The notes beneath the pieces were generated by a model. That model was given only the letters and a program-made list of their open reading frames with translations. It was not told the DNA's origin and did no database searches. Shown one piece after another: positions 45,352 through 58,460 of a stretch of DNA of 64,000 bases. Position numbers and translations under genes: made by a program. The DNA comes from Ottelia alismoides (Eukaryota; Streptophyta; Magnoliopsida; Alismatales; Hydrocharitaceae). Each line of letters opens with the position of its first letter. Position 1 is the stretch's first letter. The stretch lies in contig JAZKJV010009774.1 of the NCBI GenBank assembly GCA_037367405.1, positions 403,001 through 467,000 on the forward strand, in the 5' to 3' direction.

Positions 45352-47275
45352 AAGGTAGCCAAAGAGATGCTAGGCGAGTCAAAAGGAGGAGCTCCTGGTC
45401 AAAAGGAGGCTTGGTGGTGGAGTGAAGGGATGCAAGAGAAGCTAAAAACTAAAAGAGCTTGCTTTAAAGCTATGTCTAAGGATAGAACAGAGGAAACTGT
45501 CACAGACTATAAAATAGCGAAGAAGGAAGCAAAGAAGGCTGTAAGCGAAGCTAAGTCAAAAGCTTACGAGGTTTTGCATAAAAATCTCAACTCTAAGGAG
45601 GGCCAGAAGGATATATTCAGGTTGGCCAAAGCAAGAGAAAGAAAGACCAAAGACCTTTCTCAAGTGAGATGCATTAAGGACGAGGAAGGTCACATGCTTG
45701 TATTCAGAAGGATATAGAGACTAGATGGGAGCAACACTTCCATAAACTGTTCATCGGAGAAGGAAATAGAGAGATCACTTTGGGTGATCTAGCTAGTAGT
45801 GAAAGTTACTTGAATCGTGCATGCTATAGACGAATACAAAGAAAAGAAGTAGAGGAGGCTTTGAAGGTTATGAGACCAGGGAAAGGTGTTGGACCGGATG
45901 ACATCCCTGTAGAAGTATGGAAAGTTTTAAGTGAGCGTGGGTTGACTTGGCTTACGAATCTATTCATTGTTATTTGGTGAAGCAAGAAAATGCCTGAAGA
46001 TTGGAGGAGGAGTATCGTGGTGCCTCTTTATAAGAACAACAGAGACATTCAAAATTGTTCAAATTATAGAGGTATCAAGCTGATGAGTCACACTATGAAA
46101 ATTTGGGAACATGTGATAGAAAGAAGGTTGAGACAAATTTCCCAAATAAAAAAAAACCAATTCGGATTCATGCCAGGTCGCTCAACTATTGAAGCCATCC
46201 ATTTGTTGAGGAGAACAATGGAGATTTATAGAGCTAAAAGGAAGAATCTCCATATGATCTTTATTGATTTGGAGAAGGCTTATGATTCCGTCCCACGAGA
46301 GATACTGTGCAGAGTTTTGGAGAAGAGTCAAGTACCTATCCTATACATTAATCTCATAAAGGATATGTATGATAGGGCTTTATCTTGTGTAAGGACCCCG
46401 ACGGGGAAGACTGACTATTTTGATATCAACATTGGTTTACATCAAGGTTCAGCCTTGAGTCCATTTCTTTTTACTTTGATTATGGATGAGTGGACAAGAC
46501 AGATTCAGGATGAGTTACCTTGGTGTATGTTATTTGCTGATGATATTGTGTTGATTGACGAGACTAGAAATGGAGTAAATGAGAAGCTTTAGGTTTGGAG
46601 ACATGCATTGGAGACTAAAGGTTTTCGTATAAGTAGGGCTAAGATGGAATATATGGAATGCACCTTTGATGGAAGCAATGGTGAAGGAATCGGGGTGAAG
46701 ATTGGTGACGATAACATTCAGAAGAGAGATTCTTTTAGATATCTGGGATCTATTTTGCAACATGATGGGAAATTGATGGAGATGTTACTAATAGAATAAA
46801 TGCAGACTGGCTAAAGTGGAGAGGAGCCTCCGCTGTTCTCTGTGATAAGAAAATTCCTTTAAAAATTAAAGGAAAGTTTTACAAAGCAGCCGTGAGACCT
46901 GCTATGCTTTATGGTTCTGAATGTTGGCCTGTGAACCATAGACACGTGCAGAGAATGGCTGTAGCAGAAATGAAAATGCTAAGATGGATGTGTGGACATA
47001 CACTTAAAGATCGGATTCAGAATGATGCAATCAGAAAGAAAGTTGGTGTAGCTCCGATCGAGGATAAGATGCGAGAAAATTGCTTAAGATGGTTTCGTCT
47101 TTGCAAAGAAGGTCAATTGATGCACCGGTTAGGAGATGCGAGTGGTGGGATGTTGAGCCGGCTAAGAGAGGACGAGGACTACCCAAGAAGTGTTGGAAAG
47201 AGACTATACGAAGGGATCTTAGTTTTTTGGATATAAGCCCGAGATTGACCCAAGATAGATCTGAATAGAGGCGAA
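45352..47275 (+). pseudogene. RTE reverse transcriptase and C-terminal region
   Basis: Pieces at 45367-45717, 45780-45980, 45990-46592, 46608-46799, 46892-47236 and 47080-47268. Motifs: MRPGKGVGPDDIPVEVWK, MPEDWRRSIVVPLYKN, NYRGIKLMSHTMKIWE, QFGFMPGRSTIEAI, FIDLEKAYDSVPRE, GLHQGSALSPFLF, LFADDIVLIDET (catalytic FADD intact), FRYLGSIL, RPAMLYGSECWPV and RRIHVADPT. Stops at 45978 (TGA), 46590 (TAG) and 47266 (TAG) and frameshifts near 45700, 46770 and 47095 inactivate it. Confidence 0.9.
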
Positions 47276-49432
47276 GAATCCATGTAGCTGACCCTACTTA
47301 ATTGTGGGAAAAGGCTTTGTTGTTGTTGTAGATAATTTTCTAATGTTTTTTTTATTTTTCTATTTTTTTGATAATTTTTAAAAATTTAAATAAATAAATA
47401 ATATGGAATTAAGTAAACATGAAATAAACCGAATGTTTTCGTATTTTTAAAATAATGAATAGAGGAAAAATGGATGAAATAGATATAGAATAAAAGATAA
47501 TTTTTTGTATTTTCTACAAAGTAATATTACAATTTTTTATTTTCTATTTATTTTAAATGAAATTTTAAGATTTTTTATTGTTTTGCAATTTTTATGATTT
47601 TTATAAATGATCACTATATGGAAATTGGTCAAAAATCAAAACAACACAAAATATGCAAACAAGACTTTTTTTAGGATTTGTGGAGAAGTTTTTATAATTT
47701 TAATGGTTTTAAGGTATAAATAAGATGTTTTGAGGTTGTTTTTTTATTTTTTATAAATAATAAAAGTGATGGAAATGCAATATAAAAATTATGGATGCAA
47801 GATGGGTGTGATAAGAGTCTACGTGAATTTTTGTGGAATTTTTAGAGGTCTTTTGCTAATTTTTATTTTATTCTAAACTTACAAAATAAATACAGGCAAA
47901 CAAGGGTATACATGCAAATAATTGAAATTTACAGGTGAAATGATAACAAGTAATAACCTTGCAGTGCTAATGATGCAAAATTTCCAGAAACTATTGTGCC
48001 AAGGCACGTATGCCATATTGGATTGGAACAATATGTAAATTAAAGAATTCAAGGGTCCAAATAGTAACACACAAATGCAGACAATATATTCCAAATTACC
48101 CAAATAACACATGTAGGGTTCGCTCTCAGTTCAAATAGGACAAATGTGAAATAAAATAAAATGCATGATGCAGACTGCAATTATTCAAATATAGGAATTA
48201 TAGATACGCGTCCACAGGGGACTTATTGGCGAATAAAATAAAGATAGAGGGTACTGAAGAAATTTTACCCATAATATCACATGGAGGCGTGAGCGGTTCT
48301 GATTCTTTATAAGTATGATCAGGCGGTGGAACTTGAAGCATGCGTTGAAGGTCACGACCAGATTTTGATCCATGATCAACAACTCAGAATTGGATCTCAC
48401 GGATGGCTGAGATTGAATCTGGGGCTCCATTCTTGATCTGACGGTCCTGACTTGGTCTGGATGAACTGGGATGAATGTGACCTCTGATTAACTTCAATCG
48501 AGTGATTCTCCTTTGACTCAACAACTATCTACTGCAAATTTTGCTCAGAAGATAACCAAATGGTTCCACGTCTGATGAACTCCTTAGATAGGCAAAAAAT
48601 CTCCAGATCGAGGATTTAGAAGGTAGTCAAGCTATGCTTCTCTAGGAACCCGCTCTTGATCTATTCTATACTCTTCACGCGTTCCCTGGAGCTCTGATGA
48701 CCCACAAGTTATACTCGAAGATACAAGGATCTCTTCGGCTCAATAGTTAAGTCAAACATGCATAAAATGGGGTAAGCAGGGGTCTCCGATGAAGGTAGTC
48801 AGGAAGGAGACCTAAATCCTGATCTTTGGGGATCTGGATGTGAGAAGAGTATGTGAGAGATGAAGAAGGCTCTGGCGAAGGTGATGGTTTGGTAGGAAGT
48901 GATTATTCGTTAACGGAGCTCCTCCTATGTTGGAGATCGGAGGTTGGAGAAGTTCATATGATCAACGTGATTTGAATGAACTCAAGGCATGAAAAAAAAC
49001 AAGAAATTGAAACTAGATTACCGACGAGTAAGAAATAGAAATGAAAGCGCCTCGATTTACACAAGGGCAGAGAGGTGGAGACATGCGGCGGTGCCCACTG
49101 CCGACATAGGTGAATCGCGTCCTTCACTCAAAATCTAGTGCTCCAAATCATAGAGAAGTGGATCTATCATAGCTTCTATATCTAGGGATCGATCACGGAC
49201 CAGACAATGGGTTGGAGATGGATTACGTCCTCACCATAGGTGAATGGGGTTTATTTGCAGATGAATCTCCGACAACTTTTGAATTTGAAAGGGGGCGTTG
49301 ATCGGGATGAGTTTGTTGGAGATAACACATGGTCATGAAGGGGAGTGAATGAGCGAGGGAATCAAAGAAGGAAGAGGAGGGCGTTATGAAGTGGTGAATG
49401 TGGGAAAAACACGAGAAGAGACGGGTTGGGCG

Positions 49433-49868
49433 TGATCAACTCTTTGACAACTTCCGTAATTGTACTGGTAAAAGTAATATGATCTGCCCTATGTGTACTG
49501 TTTACCATGGCTACTAATGACTCAACACATATAATCTCAGATAAATATGCAATGAATGATCTCTTCTCAAAAAGGAGTGGCTCATCAGGATGTTCAGAAT
49601 TTCCTGTAATCTCATCAACTAACAACTCAGATATCTCAACAACAATCTCAGAAAGATGTCTCTCGTTAGTGCATAGCCCAGGAAACTCAGCATATGGCTC
49701 AGATATATGTACTTCAGAATTCTCAGAAGGAGGCATATCATTAGTTGCCTCAGAATAATGTGTCAAAAGAATATCACTAGGTACCTCCAAAAACTTAGAT
49801 TGATCCTCAGAAATTAGCTCAAACTGCTCATCAGTAGACACATCAATAGGATCAACAAGGGAACCCAT
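49433..49868 (-). CDS. acidic polyprotein linker of element D (partial)
   Basis: The frame, open from 49868 down to 49362, codes for 168 residues starting MGSLVDPIDVSTDEQFELIS and rich in E, S and D. The part below 49433 already lies in LTR-3 sequence. It sits directly after the protease region, where Athila-type polyproteins have a variable segment before RT. No domain is recognised; the open frame may be chance survival. Confidence 0.4.
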
Positions 49869-50199
49869 GGAGATTGTGCTTTCCAGAAGATCCTTCTGGG
49901 AAATGAACTCATGGCTCTCTATGAAATCGATAAAAAGATCAGTCTCTCTAAATTATGCAAGAAAATCATAGTCCTCGGGATCTGTTGTAAGTGTCTATCT
50001 CTCGTCTGTTGCTTCTGGTGACTGTATTGGTCTAGGATCAGATATCGTCTCAATTTTCACCTTGTCACTCCGAGAGTGAAAGATGATCTCTCCAATACAA
50101 TAATCAACTACTTATTCGACCGTTTGGGGTAACAATCGATGTAGTATGATTGGGGTATGGAGTAACAGTGCATGTGTTCCCATATATATGGCAACAAAA

Positions 50200-50479
50200 T
50201 CAATAGGAAATTTCATTCCCTGCATCGTGATAATAACATCCTCTAAGATCCCCTTGACCTCTTAATCAATCCATCAACAAATTGAAGGATCATCCTGGTC
50301 ATTTTAAGAGGTTCTAACCCAAACTCAGTGAGTAGAGAAGATGGCATGGGATTAATGGAGGAATCACTATCGATAAGAGTGCGATCAAATTTATGATCAA
50401 ATATTTGGCAACAAATGTGAGGTGTTCCCTTATCTTTCTTTTTAGGCGGGAGGTTGCTGATGACATGAACTGTGGCCAT
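50200..50479 (-). pseudogene. gypsy retropepsin (aspartic protease) of element D
   Basis: The frame 50479-50243 reads GTPHICCQIFDHKFDRTLID, then SDSSINPMPSSLLTEFGLEP and LKMTRMILQFVDGLIK, with a downstream FPIDFVAIYM-like segment after a frame break. This is the Athila-type protease, whose active site is normally D-S/L-G-A/S-S. Here the Gly is Asp (DSDSS), so catalysis is unlikely. It would cleave the Gag-Pol polyprotein. Confidence 0.75.
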
Positions 50480-50999
50480 GTTTAAGGTGTGTTTTTCTAA
50501 TTTCTTTCCTCTATTCTAGCTTGGTTGGCGCTTTTGTGTATATGCCTCTTTCATTCTCTTTTTCGCTACAAACATGTACTCCATGGCCTTAAGGAGTGGC
50601 ATCCCTAAAAAGATGTTTTGTAAGATCTCAACCACTTCGGGATTAGATAAGGATATTTTTAAATTTTATTTTTTTAGATTTAGAACAAAAGGAAATAGCA
50701 CAAAATCAGAAGAAACATTCAAGTGCACATTTATATTATTCAAATGGGAATCCTCATGTACATTAGGACAACTAGAATCAGTCTGTACAGTGTTGTTCAA
50801 AATAGGTTAAGGAAAAATGGAATTTAAAACAGAACAGGATGTTGCTGCTGGTGAAGAGGAAGAGTCCATGACCGGTGTGTTCTCCCTTGATGATGGTGAT
50901 CTGCATTTGCCTTGTGAAGGTGAAGGTGGTGGTGAAGGCAGTGAAAATTCAGACTTAGGTGCTGCTACACTAGACTTCTAGATTGCTTGTGATGAAGAT

Positions 51000-53160
51000 G
51001 ATGTAAAAGATGAAGCTCTCTTAGTGGCTCAATCACCTAACCCTAATTGTCGTGCAAGCGACTGCAATCTCCTATCGCTCTTAAGATGAATGACATCAGA
51101 TAAACATGTAAAATCAAGGGCCATACCTGTCTCGGGTGTGGATGGGTCATGGGGTACCCGTTCCTTGCGTTTGAAATTGTTGGAGTTGACTTTGACCTAT
51201 GCAAGAATCAGTTTCTCTATGGTGGCCAGGTCGTCTATCCTCTGAGTTAGTTCGTTCATGTTCCTCATGAGTAGTGCAAGCTGATCAAGTGCAAGATTCA
51301 CTGAAGAGGCCTCTGGATGCTCAATGATAAGCTATCGCTGAGATTGATAGTGTGGAGGCTGTTGGTATCCATACTGTTGCTGATAATGAGGAGGAGGAGG
51401 ATGTGGACACTATCCATAATGTTGTCTAGTGCTGATAAGACTGTGGAAAATAGGTGGGTTGCATCTGTTGCTAGTTATATCTCCAATTCTAGAAGTGAGG
51501 TGGAGACTGGTAATGAGGCTAGAATTGATGGTGCTGGTATTGCTGCGATCTGCCTTCATGGAATTGGTGGGCGGGTCTCTGACCCTGCTGTTAACCCATC
51601 TGACCTTGCCCTGACGGATGGGGCTAGTTGTGCTTACGTTCGAACCAGATACCGTTCACCTCCTGAATGATAGGTGGAGGTGGAGCCTGCTGCTCGGAAA
51701 TGTATAGGCCTTCATGATGGTACGAGCCTATCTATTGTGAATGCTGCAGGACCTAATCAGGGTTCTGCATGTAGTAAACATATTGAACTATGGATGGTCC
51801 TCCAGTACTCTTTTAGGTGGAAGTGGAAGAAGTCTACTCTTGAGCAGAAGTGTCGGGTGCTACACTCGTTCTTTGAACTACGCTGATCGTGCTGACAAGA
51901 AGTTCCAGGAGCTTTATAATTTCATCCAGCTTGTATAGGTTCTTCATCCTCTGTTCGATCACTTGGAGCTTCTCAAGCCCGTTGGATCACTTCTCAATGA
52001 TGTCCACTTTGGATAGGTGGTTCCCAATGATGGTTAGATCAGAACTGTCTACCCTATCCACTTCATGTGATGCTGTCTTATTGATAGCCTTGTGGGGTAC
52101 TGAAGGAGAGGTAACGAGATGCTTTTGAAAAGCACGTAAAGAAGAAAGAGCTGCTGAGTTCTCCTCTATCTCCTCACAAATCTGGTAAAGGATATCTTTA
52201 TCCTTGTTGAACTAGCATCCCCCACAAGCAGCAGCTTCTGGTCTTCTATACTTAACCCCCCAAAGAAATTTTACACTAAGCATGTCTTGGGATTGTCATG
52301 GTGGGGGCACCTATCTGTTAAGTCGTTAAATCTTTCCTACACCTCGTAAATAGGCTCATGGGACATCTAAGAGAAGTTAGCAATCAATGATCACATTTGG
52401 TTGAGACGTCTAAGCGGGTAATATTTATTCAAAAATACAGAGCTCAACTCTTCCCAAGTAGTGACAGCCCTTCCCAAGTGATTTATCCAATATAAAGCCT
52501 TGTCCATCAGAATGAATGGGAAGGATGTCATCTTTACTATCTCTAATGGGACATTCAGGTAGTGTATTTTTTCTCAAATGTGATCAAACTGTTAGAGGTG
52601 TAAGTAAGGATCTTCATTTATATTTCCATGGAATATAGGGAGACATGGCAAGATTGTGGGCTTGATCTCAAAATGCTCGTGAATCGCATGGATTTGAATC
52701 CTTGAATTTATCTCTCCTGTCCATGTATTATAGGCATCTTTTAATGTTAGCTTAGACACTGTCTCAATTGGTTCTTCTCCCCCATTCCCACCTCCTCCAT
52801 TGTTTCTATCCTCCTCTCTCCTATCTTATCTATCCTACCTCAGCTCGAGAATCATATCTCTCAATGCAGTCTGAAAGTCAGCCTATTCTAATAACTGGGC
52901 TTGAATGGACTGAATAGAGGCTGACATATTGTTGTTGAACTCGGTCTGTTTGGCTATGGATCACTTGCCCTTGGATAGCATCAAGTGTCCAGAATTTGAC
53001 TTTGAAAATGTGCATGACACTCGATTAGTCCTAAAAAATAATGGAGTCTCGGATACTAGTTCGAGATTAGAGCCAATCTCAAACAACGGATTGATGGATG
53101 AGGTAAAGGGTGAAGTAGAGAAAGATGAGTATTTGGGAAGTAAGTCTCCCTGAATAGAAG
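51000..53160 (-). pseudogene. gypsy gag of element D
   Basis: Read on the minus strand with stops: LPCLPIFHGNINEDPYLHLQ, then FPFILMDKALYWINHLGRAV, TTWEELSSVFLNKY and ERFNDLTDRCPHH, an unmistakable Retrotrans_gag. The C-terminal part contains PPPPHYQQQYGYQQPPHYQS and LDQLALLMRNMNELTQRID, the P/Q/Y-rich tail and coiled segment of Athila-like Gag. In-frame stops occur throughout. Confidence 0.75.
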
Positions 53161-54709
53161 AAGAACGAACTATAGTGAAATGAGTTCGCAAAATCCAAAC
53201 GAGGAATTCTCTGATTCGACATCTTCGAAATCAATAGGCAAGATGCAGGAACACAGAGGTTAATTCAAAAGGAATATTAGTAGAATGTGCGAAGAGCTTG
53301 AAAGGATCTCTAGAACTAGAAATCAATACACAATACAAACCCCATTTTCACCAACTCACACAAGTGGAGACCGTAAGAGTTCGGTCTTTTATCTTTTAAA
53401 TTTTAGTTGGTGATGAATACAATCTTTGAAAGAGTTAACAAGATGTTAGGTGCCTGTATTTCCCTACAGACTGGCCCAATTTGTACGACTAGTTGCATCT
53501 ACTTTCAGCTAGTATGGGAGTAAGTACGGATAGTAAAAATATGACTACCCATTACTTGAGGATGAATCCTTACACAGTGTTCTCTAAACCACCCACTATG
53601 CTAGGGAAATCTGAACCGTTTATCGGCTACCCGCATTTCCTCATTGAGAAGTAGCTAATCATTTTTATAGAACCAGTAGTCTATATGAAAATATGGGCAT
53701 GCTCTATCCTAATGTTTGTCGCTCTCTCACTTGCAAGTAAAATTAAACTATGAGGGGGTTACTCTCCTTAAAACAAGATTTATTTTCCTTTATATTTATT
53801 TTAGGGTCGAGTTTTCTTTAGCAGTCTTGGTTTTAAAAGGTTATCACTCTTTTGAATATTTTACAATGAATTATATACTGAGTGTCCAATTTTCTTTTTA
53901 AATTATGTGAGTGAAAACAAGGGAAGAAATTGGAAAATCCAATGCACGATTAAATACAATGATGCATGCAGTGGTTAGAGATGTGTACCTTATCACCAAC
54001 ACTCTACATGATGGATAATCTGTGAAGAATTTAAATACAGGAACTAAAACTAATCTAAATGATGCACGTAAACCGTCCTAGCAATAACTTCTATTAGCGG
54101 GCAAGAACCATTTAATTTGACTAAGTCTAAATACGCTCTACTCTACAGGTACAGAAATTCTTATTTAGGGATTTGGACCTAATTAATTTCTTGGCTTGAG
54201 CAAGTTAATTAAAGCAACATTGTGGCGCAGCACAGAAAACTGGGTGAAACAAATATAAACAAAGCGATGAAAAACAAAATTGGTGAGGTCCCCCCAAGTG
54301 TGTCGGTAGTTGGCGAAACATATCTTGCAAACAGAGTATGTAATATCCTTTTTACAAGAATTTTTGAATGTCTAAAAATGAAAAAAAACTATCTATGCTC
54401 CAATTGATCATCTCCATCAAAATCTTTTTCTACTCTTCCTACGTTCTCCGACAACTCGGTGGACAATCAAGACGCCTCCGCTTTGCTTGGGTATGCCTGT
54501 GCTCCTAAGAATGCTACACTCAGTCGTTGAACCCTTGCAAGAGAAAGGAAATAAAGAATGTTTAAGAGACCTAATTATATAGATTTGAGCAAAAATAAAT
54601 GAATTAAATACAGTAAATATCAACAAGTGAATAAATGGATGGAAATATAAACAAAATCTACAACCAAGAATAGCAGGTCAAAGAGAATCCTAACTACCCT
54701 CGCTATGCC

Positions 54710-54727
54710 TCCCCGGTAATGGTGCCA
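54710..54727 (-). other. element D primer-binding site (decayed tRNA-Asp type)
   Basis: Minus TGGCACCATTACCGGGGA. It differs from the tRNA-Asp PBS TGGCGCCGTTGCCGGGGA by three G-to-A changes, two of them in CG context, and lies three bases from the LTR end (TGTTGAG at 54731). Confidence 0.8.
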
Positions 54728-54730
54728 TTT

Positions 54731-57700
54731 TGTTGAGCATGGAATCTTCAGGAATTTTAATTATGGATGAATTATGTGCAATGTCATTGCAACCCTAAAA
54801 ATCCCTCAAAAAATATTCTTTTTCTCAAGCCAAAATTAAATAAAAAATGTAGCACGAGAATATGCTTTTTAATTTACCTATATAGCAACTGGATCGAACT
54901 TAGGGAGGTTACAAAAATCCCGAGGGTTATTCTATGCAAAGAAGAATCAATGAAAGAACAAAAGAATCTTTATGCTCACTATGCTTGGCTTTTTATATTT
55001 TTTTATGAAATTTTGTAATATTTTTTTATGAATGTTTATTTTATACATTTTTTAGTTTTCTATTTTTATAATTTTTATATTTTTTAGAATCAATAAAATG
55101 ATATAATAAAAAGAAAAGAACAAAATTAAGATAAAGCACTCTTTTTGAATTTGATTTTTTTATAATAGAAAATATATATAGAAAATTAGGATTTTTTTGG
55201 TTTGAATATTTTTTCTATTGTTTTTGTTATTTTTTCAGAATTTGTCACAATTTCTGAAACCTATAAATAAATAAAAACATGGAATTAAGTAAATAAGGAA
55301 TAAACTGAATGTTTTTGGATTTTCAAAATATTGAAGAAAAGTAAAAATGGATGAAATAGATAAGTAGTAAAAGAATTTTTTTGTATTTTCCAGAAAGACA
55401 TTTTGTGATTTTTATTTTTAATTGATTTTTTAATGATTTTTTTTGTTTTTATAGATGATCAAAATATGAAAATTGTTAAAAAAACAACAAAATATATGTA
55501 CATAGAATTTTTTATAATTTTTGGAGAAGTTTTTATAATTTTAATTGATTTTTAAGTACAAACAGGACATTTTTGAGGTTGTTTTTGATATTGAATAAAT
55601 ATGATAAGTGATAGAAATGCAATATAAAAATTATGGATGTAAGATGGGTGTCACATGAGTCTACATGAATTTGTATGGAATTTTCAGAGGTCTTTGATTA
55701 TTTTAATTGATTTTAAACATGCAAAATAAATGCAGATAAATAGAGGTGTAAATGCAAATAATTAAACTTTGCAGGTGAAATGATAACAAGTAATAAAATC
55801 GCAAGGCTAATGATGCAAAACTTCCAGAAAGTCATGCGCGATTGGACCAAAATGTAAATTAAATAATTCAAGGTTCCAAACATTAATATGCAAATGTAGA
55901 CAATATATTACAATTTACCTAAATAACATGTGTAAGGCACAATCTCGATCCAAATAGGACTAATGTGCAAATAAAATAGAATATAGGATGTAAAATGCAA
56001 TTATTCGAATCCTGGAATTACAGACACGCGTCCACTAGGGACTTATTGGCGAATAAAATAAAGATAGAGGGTACTGATGCAATTTTACCCTTAATATGAA
56101 GTGGATGAGTTGCATGTTCAGATGCTCTAGAAGTCTGATCAGATCATGAAAATTGAAGTGTATGTTTAAGGTCATGATCAGATCTTGATCCACAATCAAC
56201 AACTTAGAATTAGGGCTCATGGATGGCTGAGATTGAATCTAGGGCTCCATTCTTGATCTGACGGTCTTGAGGTGGTCTGGATGAACTGGGACTAATGTGA
56301 CCTCTGATGAACTTAAATTAATTGATTCTCCTTCGATTCAACACCGATATGCTTCAAATTTTGCTTAGAAGATAGCCCAAATGATTCTACACCTGATGAA
56401 CTCCTTGGATAGGTGAGAAATATCCAGACCGAGGATCTAGAAGGTAGTCAAGATATGATGCTTTAGGAACCTTCTCTTGATCTATTCTCTGCTCTTCACA
56501 CGTTCCCTAGAGCTCTGATGACCTGCAAATTATACCTGAAGCTTAGAGGATCTCTCCAGCTCAATAGTTAGGTCAAAAATGTATAAAATGGGGTGAGCGG
56601 GGGTCTCCATCAAAGGTGGTTTGGAAGGAGTCCTAAATCATGATCTTGGGGTATATGGGGGTGAGAAGTATGTGAGAGAAGAAGAAGAGTCTGAAGAAGT
56701 TGATAATTTGGTCGGAAGTGATTAATCGTAAATGGAGCTCCTTCGATCTTGCAGATTAGAGGTTGGAGAAGTTGATATGATCATGGTGATTTGAACAAAC
56801 TCAAGGCATGAAACAAACGTTAAATTGAAACTAGATTACCTAGGATACCTATCGGTAGGAAATGGAAATGAAAGCACCTCGCTCTGCAGCATGGCGGAGA
56901 TGTGCAGCAATGCTCGCCAATGATGTAGGTGAATCGCATCCTTCACTCAAAATCTAGCGCTCCAGATCGTAGAGCAGCAGCTCTGTCACAACTGATATCT
57001 CTAGGGCACGATCGCAGGCTAGGAAATGGGTTGGATACGGATTAACTCCTCACTAGAGGTGATTGTGGTTTATTTGTAGATGAAGCTCTGATGGTTTATG
57101 AATTTGAAAGGGGGTATTGATCGGGGTGAGTTTGTTGGAGCTAACACATGGGCGTGGAAGGAGAGAGAATGAGCAAAGGAATCAGAGAAGGACAAGGAGG
57201 GCATTATGAAGTGGTACACGTGGGAAAAATACGAGAAGATACAGGTGGAGCGTGATTAGCGGGAGAAGAAGGGCACGAATGAGGAGTTGACTCGAGTTAA
57301 CAAGCCTAGGTTGGCCAATCAGCGCGCGCCTAGAATGTAGACAAAATAGGCTATGCGACAAAAATACAATAAAATGTTAAATAATTCAATAAAAAGAAAA
57401 TGAATTAATTGAATTTAATAATGTAACTAAAATATGTTCAAAATTATTTAAAGTTAATTTTGGTGATTTTTAATCAATTAAATAATATAAGTACAAGGGT
57501 TAAAATAAATACAAAGTTTTATTACAAGTATGTATACATATATACAACATAGTTTGATTTTTAGTTAATTATTTTATTTATTTACAATAGTTTACTGGGA
57601 TTTTAATGACATTCATATTTTATTTTTATGAGTTAATTTGTTAGGTTAATTGAATTGTGATACATACACAATATATGCATGATTTTATTTTTGTTAATTT

Positions 57701-58460
57701 TGGATTTTGTGATTTTTTTTGTATTTTACATGAGTTAAATACACTATTTACAATTAATTAAATCTGTAATAGTGACAAATATGTACAAGGAAGTATTATA
57801 AAAATATAGTGTGTATCTATAGGTATAATATACAGTAACACCCCAATAGGCCACATTTCACATCTTAACTAAGAATTTTATGAAAACACCTCCATTTTAA
57901 AGATAATTTAATTTGGTTTACATTGGAAGTGAGTTTGATGAATTTGGAGTTCAGGTGGGAAGTTTGTACTTTTTTGCCTTTTGGAGAGTGATGCATTTTA
58001 TACAATATACACAAGTTTTTACTGAAATTATTTTATTATTTACAAGAGGGTTTTATACACAATTATCAAGAAGAATTATTTGTATTTACAAAATATTCGG
58101 GAATGGATAAATATAATAGTGCGTAATATATATAACTGAGGAATATATACAGGTATCAAGTATATTTTTGATGTTTTTGGCCTTATCTCCCCCTACTTAA
58201 CTCCTTGTCGATCATGTCAAGTCTTGATCTTATCTTTGGGTATTGATTCAGCTTGTATTTATTACATATATACATTCCTTTATTTTCTTTATCTTTCCTT
58301 ATTTATTTCTTTATTTATTTTAGGTTAAGAGGTGGTAAATACACAATATTTAATAAATGTGCAAGATAGTAAGAATATGGATTTATCAATATATACATGT
58401 GTTTTATAAGGGATTTTAAGCTAAAATAAGTGAATAAAGATGATGAAATGCATATTCATC
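54731..58460 (-). repeat. gypsy LTR-4 (5' LTR of element D), 3.7 kb
   Basis: The plus-strand left end is TGTTGAGCATGG next to the PBS. 54731-57240 aligns with LTR-3. The right end is proposed at ATATTCATCA (58460) because minus TGATGAATATGCATTTCATC resembles the LTR starts at 27610 and 59108, giving TG...CA ends. It is AT-rich at 55000-55750 and 57350-58450. A PPT-like CTCCCCCTACTTAA lies inside at 58188, so an alternative end there cannot be excluded. Confidence 0.55.

Larger units (their letters stand above)
44025..47330 (+). mobile_element. RTE-clade LINE, nearly full length, inactivated
   Basis: 3306 bp inserted in LTR-3, flanked by a 15-bp target duplication (GATAAATTTCTAATG at 44010-44024, GATAATTTTCTAATG at 47331-47345). 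The 5' start (ACCATGGCCGGTCCCAAGCC) and the 3' end (TAGCTGACCCTACTTAATTG...GGCTTTGTTGTTGTTG) are those of plant RTE elements. One ORF codes for an AP-like endonuclease then RT. At least five stops and three frameshifts break it. Confidence 0.93.
43531..49432 (-). repeat. gypsy array LTR-3, interrupted by the RTE LINE
   Basis: It begins with TGTTGAGCATGG at 43531 and, without the LINE, is about 2.6 kb. It extends past the point where LTR-1 and LTR-2 stop (48640) and aligns with 54731-57240 up to GCGTGAT. There it ends abruptly against D interior sequence with no polypurine tract, so its outer end is deleted. It serves as the 5' LTR of unit C and the 3' LTR of element D. Confidence 0.75.
49433..54730 (-). 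mobile_element. Athila-like gypsy element D interior, pol deleted
   Basis: In minus orientation from the PBS at 54727: leader, gag (about 53160-51000), a linker, retropepsin (50479-50200), an acidic ORF (49868-49433), then abrupt LTR-3. RT, RNase H and integrase are absent. It is related to but clearly distinct from the A/B/C gag. It pairs with LTR-4 (5') and LTR-3 (3'). Confidence 0.75.

Noticed and set aside
44225..45362. Minus-strand ORFs inside the LINE (44225-44521, 44766-45020, 45078-45362)
   Set aside because: They are antisense to the clearly recognisable endonuclease domain and have no motif of their own.
51317..51670. Plus-strand ORF with gene-like composition (SVASYISNSRSEVETGNEAR)
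   Set aside because: The opposite strand reads the P/Q/Y-rich tail of the element D gag (PPPPHYQQQYGYQQPPHYQS), in the expected position between gag and protease. The plus frame is its shadow.
20751..58460. Regularly spaced repeats as a possible satellite or CRISPR-like array
   Set aside because: The repeating unit is several kilobases, contains gag and LTR sequence, and has PBS/PPT-type borders in element D. It is a retrotransposon array.
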